Source: an uncultured Flavobacteriales bacterium
GTDB taxonomy: Bacteria; Bacteroidota; Bacteroidia; Flavobacteriales; UBA1820
DNA: 64,000 nt
Assembly (NCBI GenBank): GCA_938023515.1
Contig: CALJDR010000052.1
Coordinates: forward strand, 1 to 64,000
Direction of reading: 5' to 3'
Each line of letters begins with the position of its first letter. Position 1 is the first letter of the stretch. The position numbers and the translations under genes were made by a program. A model generated the notes under the pieces. It was not told the origin of the DNA, searched no databases, and worked only from the letters and a program-made list of their open reading frames with translations. Shown in pieces: positions 59,870-64,000 of this stretch.

Positions 59870-60606
59870 TTCCCGCCGACGTATTCCGGCATTTCGGGCA
59901 AGACCTCCCTTCCCGGGAAGAATTGGCTGCATTTATCGCGGAACTCTCCGCCGGGCACATCGTCCCCGAAAAACGGAAAACGTCTGCCCCCACTCTAAAA
60001 CAAGCACTTTCACAGCCGGAAAAGCCGGCAGAAAAGCAACCGCAGGCCGCAGGAGAGGAAAAAGCATCTCCAAAAGCCATAGTTGAAAGCGAAAAAAAGC
60101 CCCCTATTGCCGTATCCGCACCTGCATCCGGCGACGTATCATCCCTAAAAGCACGCTCGGCCCTGTCCATCGCCAATATGCTGGCCGCAGGGAATAAGCC
60201 CAAGGGGCAGGACGGCCCGAAAGAAGCCGTCCTGAGCGAGACCTTCTCCCAGGAGGAACTCGTCAAGGCATGGGAGCATTTCTGCGAAAAAGCCGGAAAG
60301 GAAAAACGCATCGGCCTGCATACGGCCATGAATGCCGCAGACGTGCATATCGGCGAGAACAACGTGGTAGAGATCACGGTATCCTCCTCTCCGGCGGCGC
60401 ACGAACTGGAGCAGAACATGCTCGACATTCTGGCTTTCCTGAAAAAGACCCTGCGCAATACGATCATTACCCACCGGGTGACAATCAACGAAGGCGTGCG
60501 AGAGCACCTACCCTACACGCCCCGCGAAAAATACGAATACCTCCGGCTCAAAAATCCCCTGCTCGAAAAAATGAGGAACGAACTGGACCTGAACATAGAT
60601 TTCTAA
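58778..60606 (+). CDS. dnaX: DNA polymerase III tau-type subunit by -1 shift at A10
   Basis: A shift of -1, or one extra A copied, at 59845-59854 joins the clamp-loader core to the -1 frame (...DPSKKKK-SPDFIIPADVFRH...). That frame gives ~250 further residues: a Pro/Lys/Ala-rich linker (PEKPAEKQPQAAGEEKASPK) and a C-terminal domain (FSQEELVKAWEHFCEKAGKE ... THRVTINEGVREHLPYTPRE) that should bind DNA polymerase and helicase. Total about 610 residues, normal for tau. The arrangement matches E. coli ribosomal and Thermus transcriptional slippage in dnaX. An assembly error of one A is the alternative. Confidence 0.75.
59845..59854 (+). promoter_or_regulatory. dnaX slippery run of ten A
   Basis: TCA followed by ten A and GCC. 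In the 0 frame it reads three Lys codons; slippage of -1 leads to the tau frame. Ten A is long enough for both ribosomal and RNA-polymerase slippage. Confidence 0.7.
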
Positions 60607-60612
60607 GCCGAC

Positions 60613-61680
60613 ATGAAACTACTGCGTCTGATCCTTTTACCCCTGTCCATGTTGTGGTATGCTTTCAGCAAGTTCCGCACCTGGATGTACACCTCGGGAA
60701 AACTCCGCCGCAGGCACTTCCGGCTGCCCGTATTCGTAGTGGGGAACCTCTCCACAGGCGGTACGGGAAAAAGCCCCCATGCGGAACTTCTGGCGCGCCG
60801 GATGCTTTCCGAAGGCTACAAAACGGCCATCCTCAGCCGGGGATACGGCCGCCGCACAAAAGGTTTCGTGCTGGTCTCCGGCCATTCTTCGGCCCACGAT
60901 ACGGGCGACGAGCCCCTGATGATGAAGAGGGCCATCCCTGAAGCGACGGTAGCCGTCTGCGAGAACCGCGCCCGGGGAATCAAGCGCCTGATGCAGAACT
61001 ATCGGCCACAGATCATCGTTCTGGACGACGCTTACCAGCACCTGCGGGTCAAAGCCTCGTGTTATTTCCTGCTCACGGCCTTTGACAGTCCTTTTACTTC
61101 GGATTATCTGTTGCCAGCCGGAAACCTGCGCGAAAGCCGCCACGGGGCCGACCGGGCCGACTGCGTGATCGTGACCAAGGTCCCCCGTAAATACGACGGC
61201 GACGGCGAAAAAGCGAACGCCGTGCGCGAAAAATTCCGCCGGGAAATCGCCCGCTATACCGAGGCGCCGGTGATATTCTCCCATTACGATTATGCCGACC
61301 ATGTAAAGAACCCGCTCCTGGGAAAAATACCGGCGGAGCACCTGAAAGACTACAACATCCTGCTGGTCACAGCTGTGGCCAATCCCGTGCCGCTGCTCTC
61401 CCACCTGGGTTCGCTGGAAGTGACCTGCCGGCATCTGCAATACCCGGACCATCATATATTCAAACGCCGGGACATCGAAAAAATCAAAAATGAATTCCTA
61501 AATTTGCCGCACGGGAAGAACATCATCCTCACCACGGAAAAGGATATGGCCCGCATCATCGGCACGCCCCTGGCGGAATACCCCGTTTATTCGCTGGCCG
61601 TACGGGCCGTGATCGACCCGCGGGACGAACAGACGTTCAATTCCATCATCGACAACACGATCGAACGATATAAAGACTGA
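60613..61680 (+). CDS. lpxK: Tetraacyldisaccharide 4'-kinase
   Basis: 355 residues. The N-terminal membrane-associated helix (LLRLILLPLSMLWYAFSKFR) is followed by the P-loop VVGNLSTGGTGKSPHAELLA, then AILSRGYGRRTKGFVLVSGH and VLDDAYQHLRVKASCYFLLT, the family signature. It phosphorylates the lipid A precursor on the inner membrane. 6 bp after the dnaX tau stop, 7 bp before the phosphorylase gene, all one operon. Confidence 0.95.
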   Translation: MKLLRLILLPLSMLWYAFSKFRTWMYTSGKLRRRHFRLPVFVVGNLSTGGTGKSPHAELLARRMLSEGYKTAILSRGYGRRTKGFVLVSGHSSAHDTGDEPLMMKRAIPEATVAVCENRARGIKRLMQNYRPQIIVLDDAYQHLRVKASCYFLLTAFDSPFTSDYLLPAGNLRESRHGADRADCVIVTKVPRKYDGDGEKANAVREKFRREIARYTEAPVIFSHYDYADHVKNPLLGKIPAEHLKDYNILLVTAVANPVPLLSHLGSLEVTCRHLQYPDHHIFKRRDIEKIKNEFLNLPHGKNIILTTEKDMARIIGTPLAEYPVYSLAVRAVIDPRDEQTFNSIIDNTIERYKD

Positions 61681-61687
61681 AAATACC

Positions 61688-62500
61688 ATGCTCGAGAAAA
61701 TCAAAGAAACCGCGGAATTCCTCGGCCGTTACGCCGAAAAACCGATCGAATGGGGCGTCGTCCTGGGAACGGGACTGGGCGACCTGGTAAGCGAAATAGA
61801 CGTGCGCAAACGTATCCCTTACAGCGAAATCCCCAATTTTCCCGTATCGACCGTCGAAGGACATTCCGGGGAAATGGTCTTCGGCTACCTGGGCGGCAAA
61901 TACATCATGGCCCTGAACGGCCGTTTCCATTTCTACGAAGGCTATCCGATGGACAAGGTGACCTATCCCATCCGGGTGATGAAACTGATGGGCATCGATC
62001 GCCTGGTGGTATCCAATGCTGCCGGAGGCGTCAATCCGGGTCATAAGATCGGCGATATCATGATCATCACCGACCATATCAACATGATCCCCGAACACCC
62101 GCTGCGCGGGAAGAACATGGCCGAACTGGGCCCCCGTTTCGTGGATATGAAGGACGCTTACAACCCGAAAATGGTCGCCGCCGCCAAAAAGATCGCGGCC
62201 GACAATGGCATCGAGGTTTGCGAAGGCGTTTACCTGGCCCTCCAAGGCCCCACTTTCGAAACGCAGGCCGAATACCTGATGGTATCCCGCCTGGGCGGAG
62301 ACGCGGTAGGCATGAGCACGGTGCCCGAAGTGATCGTAGCCCGCCACATGGGCATCGAAGTGTTCGGTGTATCGGTGATCACAGACCTGGGTCTGCCCGG
62401 CAAAATGGCCAACGTATCGCACGAAGAGGTACAGGCCGTCGGAAAAACAGCGACCCCGAAGGTCATGAAGATCGTTCAGGAACTCATCAAGACTTTTTAA
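61688..62500 (+). CDS. Purine nucleoside phosphorylase
   Basis: 270 residues. Trimeric PNP signatures: VVLGTGLGDLVSEIDVRKRI, STVEGHSGEMVFGYLGGKYI, ALNGRFHFYEGYPMDKVTYP, VSNAAGGVNPGHKIGDIMII, EGVYLALQGPTFETQAEYLM and GMSTVPEVIVARHMGIEVFG. It splits purine nucleosides with phosphate in salvage. Part of the dnaX-lpxK operon. Confidence 0.95.
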   Translation: MLEKIKETAEFLGRYAEKPIEWGVVLGTGLGDLVSEIDVRKRIPYSEIPNFPVSTVEGHSGEMVFGYLGGKYIMALNGRFHFYEGYPMDKVTYPIRVMKLMGIDRLVVSNAAGGVNPGHKIGDIMIITDHINMIPEHPLRGKNMAELGPRFVDMKDAYNPKMVAAAKKIAADNGIEVCEGVYLALQGPTFETQAEYLMVSRLGGDAVGMSTVPEVIVARHMGIEVFGVSVITDLGLPGKMANVSHEEVQAVGKTATPKVMKIVQELIKTF

Positions 62501-62521
62501 CCAAAACCCCGAAATAATCCT

Positions 62522-63088
62522 ATGGTTTCGAGAATCGTACGCATACTGCTCATCGCAGCGCTCACCGGATGCTCCGTCTGGCAGTTCTGGGATGCCAATA
62601 TCGGCAACGGTATATTCCTCATCGTGCTGGCGCTTATCGTGCTGTTCACTTACTTCAAGAACGAGTGGATGATCATGGCCCTTCTGGCCATGCGAAAGAA
62701 CAACGTGGAAAAAGCGGAAAAACGCCTGATGCATATCAAAGACCCCGACCATGCGCTGGTGCGCAGGGAAAGGGCCTCCTACTATTTCCTGCTGGGCGCC
62801 ATCCGCTCGCAGCGCAACATGACGGAGAGTGAAAAACTGTTCAAGAAAGCGCTCGAAATAGGTCTTTCCCGCCAGGAAAAAGCCATGGCCAAATTGCAAT
62901 TGGCCGCTATCGCCATGCAGAAAGGCCGCAAACGCGAAGCCGAGATCCTCGTGGCAGAAGCCAAGCGGCTGGATAAAGGCAACCTGCTGGACGAACAGAT
63001 CGCGATGATCAAACAGGGCCTCAAACGCGCCCAGGGACAGCCCGGATTCTACCAGCAGCAACAACTCAAAGGCATAAAACGCCGCTAA
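62522..63088 (+). CDS. Membrane-anchored TPR-like protein, unknown
   Basis: 188 residues. Two membrane helices at the start (ALTGCSVWQFWDANIGNGIF region and LIVLALIVLFTYF), then three TPR-like helical pairs (MRKNNVEKAEKRLMHIKDPD, RNMTESEKLFKKALEIGLSR, AIAMQKGRKREAEILVAEAK) and a basic tail. Probably a scaffold facing the cytoplasm. 21 bp after the phosphorylase. Confidence 0.7.
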   Translation: MVSRIVRILLIAALTGCSVWQFWDANIGNGIFLIVLALIVLFTYFKNEWMIMALLAMRKNNVEKAEKRLMHIKDPDHALVRRERASYYFLLGAIRSQRNMTESEKLFKKALEIGLSRQEKAMAKLQLAAIAMQKGRKREAEILVAEAKRLDKGNLLDEQIAMIKQGLKRAQGQPGFYQQQQLKGIKRR

Positions 63089-63092
63089 AGAA

Positions 63093-63311
63093 GTGGAACA
63101 AAAAGAATTTTCCCTTGCCGGGGCGGAATATGTGGAGCTGGACAAACTACTGAAACTCCTCCGGTTGGTGGAAAGCGGCGGACAGGCCCACGAATTTATC
63201 ACGCGGGGGCTCGTGCGCCGGGACGGAAAAGCGGAAACCCGCAAGCGGGCCAAACTCCGCATAGGCGACGAAGTGGTCTTCAACGGCCATCGGATCAAAA
63301 TAACGGAATAA
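63093..63311 (+). CDS. S4-domain RNA-binding protein (YbcJ-like)
   Basis: 72 residues from a GTG at 63093. The S4 motif spans the whole protein: YVELDKLLKLLRLVESGGQA and FITRGLVRRDGKAETRKRAK, LRIGDEVVFNGHRIKI. These small proteins bind structured RNA, with no settled role. 4 bp after the TPR gene. Confidence 0.88.
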   Translation: MEQKEFSLAGAEYVELDKLLKLLRLVESGGQAHEFITRGLVRRDGKAETRKRAKLRIGDEVVFNGHRIKITE

Positions 63312-63331
63312 AGTATAAAACTTCTTTTACC

Positions 63332-63535
63332 ATGAGAACCATGCTGCGTCTGTACATGTTTCTGCTCCCATTGGGGCTTTCCATGCTCATCACGATCCTG
63401 ATCCTGAAACATTTCACAAACATAGACAGTTTCATGGTCGGTTTTTTCGAAGGCATGTCCACCGTATTCATCGTAGTAGGTGCCGCCATATCGATAGGCG
63501 CCTGGTGGGGTAAAAAAGGAACTCCGGCACAATAA
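63332..63535 (+). CDS. Small two-helix membrane protein, unknown
   Basis: 67 residues with two hydrophobic helices (YMFLLPLGLSMLITILILKH and FEGMSTVFIVVGAAISIGAW) and short charged ends. Last gene of the operon, before the terminator at 63547-63585. Confidence 0.6.
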   Translation: MRTMLRLYMFLLPLGLSMLITILILKHFTNIDSFMVGFFEGMSTVFIVVGAAISIGAWWGKKGTPAQ

Positions 63536-63546
63536 GCCGGCTATCT

Positions 63547-63585
63547 AAAAAAGCGGACAGAATATCTTCTGTCCGCTTTTTTTGT
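63547..63585 (+). terminator. Operon terminator
   Basis: AAGCGGACAGAA (63551-63562) pairs with TTCTGTCCGCTT (63567-63578), with A before and T after. Ends the dnaX-lpxK-PNP operon. Confidence 0.88.
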
Positions 63586-63717
63586 TTTCCAAGGGAAGCG
63601 CTTCCTGCCGTCATCCGAAAAAAAGGACAAAAAGAGGGCACTAGAGGACGGGCGGACGGATATCCCGCTACCGTTTTTTTTCTATCTTTGTCGTCAACAC
63701 AGACCTAACAAAAACAT

Positions 63718-64000
63718 ATGAGAAATTTCGGGTTACTCCTCCTTTTCTCCCTTCTGTCCGTCTCGACCTGGGGACAGGGCAAACTGGCGGAAAAGATAGA
63801 CCTGTCCCAATTCCCGCACCGGGACAGCATCCGCCGGGAACTGGAGACCATCCCCTCGTTCGGGATATTCCGCGACAACTATTTCGTCACGGGGACCAAC
63901 TTCAAGGGTGGCGGCATCAACGAGAACAACAGCGACGCCAAATTCCAGGTGAGTATCATGCACCGGCTCGTCAAAGGGATCATGCCACACGACATGTATC
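63718..64000 (+). CDS. OmpLA-like outer membrane phospholipase A (5' part)
   Basis: ATG at 63718 with a signal peptide (MRNFGLLLLFSLLSVSTWGQ). The mature start contains PSFGIFRDNYFVTGTN and NSDAKFQVSIMHRLV, close to the PldA pattern in which F-x-x-x-R-x-N-Y-x-x-x-x is followed by A-K-F-Q-x-S. The gene runs off the window end after 94 codons, so the catalytic Ser-His-Asn are not visible. A TATCTTTG (63683-63690) lies upstream as a -7 element. Confidence 0.65.
   Translation, partial: MRNFGLLLLFSLLSVSTWGQGKLAEKIDLSQFPHRDSIRRELETIPSFGIFRDNYFVTGTNFKGGGINENNSDAKFQVSIMHRLVKGIMPHDMY

Noticed and set aside
61646..63532. 628-codon open frame on the minus strand across lpxK, phosphorylase, TPR and S4 genes
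   Set aside because: Covers several clear genes in antisense and has His/Phe-rich filler sequence.

Overview
The window is Bacteroidota chromosome, most likely Bacteroidales of the Rikenellaceae/Alistipes kind. Supporting signs: repeated promoters of the Bacteroidota type (TTG/TTTG, 19-21 nt, TAnnTTTG), many short lipoproteins with MKK... signal peptides, three six-bladed propeller lipoproteins of the BF3164 type, an OstA/LptA-like protein, and a DnaX without the usual zinc module. The family-level placement is an inference. Bases 1-48 are not genome: they match the end of the Illumina P7 primer, an 8-base index and the Nextera transposase end, so biological sequence starts at 49 and the window begins at a contig end.

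49-about 14,013 is the right-hand part of a prophage, nearly all transcribed leftward. From right to left it has a short lipoprotein and a CI-type repressor (both rightward, expected to be lysogenic genes), a divergent early promoter over an inverted-repeat operator, small early genes, a 957-aa primase-helicase, an orphan DNA methyltransferase, an orphan response regulator, a cysteine-cluster protein, an SSB-like protein, an AT-rich iteron region, and then the morphogenesis block (protease-scaffold, major capsid, other virion proteins, a possible small terminase cut off at the contig end). A tRNA 3'-end fragment plus terminator at 13,996-14,043 looks like the right attachment site. The integrase and the intact tRNA must lie to the left, outside the window.

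14.0-31.6 kb is accessory-looking chromosome: a doubly broken gene, a family of small lipoproteins sharing one C-terminal module (four copies, one decayed), a protein made of exact 24-residue repeats, a second phage-type repressor with a divergent 49-aa gene (remnant of another element), an MBL-fold hydrolase, HdeD, inositol monophosphatase, a DUF5131 protein, a two-gene secreted carbohydrate-type operon, a nucleotidyltransferase and two propeller lipoproteins. Three tRNA genes (Ser-GCT, Pro-TGG, Arg-TCT) lie at 31.65-31.94 kb.

32-51.5 kb is mostly housekeeping and transport: acetyltransferase, QueG-like Fe-S protein, MgtC, DUF3795, type II NADH dehydrogenase, EamA transporter behind a structured leader, M20 peptidase, FemAB-like transferase, DUF2147, a Fpg/Nei-like protein without Pro2, Prx6-type peroxiredoxin, MntH, an unusual cytoplasmic pair (YbjN-like protein plus trypsin-like protease with zinc ribbon), VOC protein, a third propeller, a C45 Ntn hydrolase, CstA and DapD.

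51.6-64 kb is core cell-envelope, division and replication: OstA-like LPS transport protein, acyl-ACP thioesterase, uridine kinase, FtsB/DivIC, a histidine kinase with a cysteine-rich PAS domain, dnaX split at a ten-A run (classical gamma/tau slippage arrangement), LpxK, purine nucleoside phosphorylase, a TPR protein, an S4 RNA-binding protein and the start of an OmpLA-like phospholipase.
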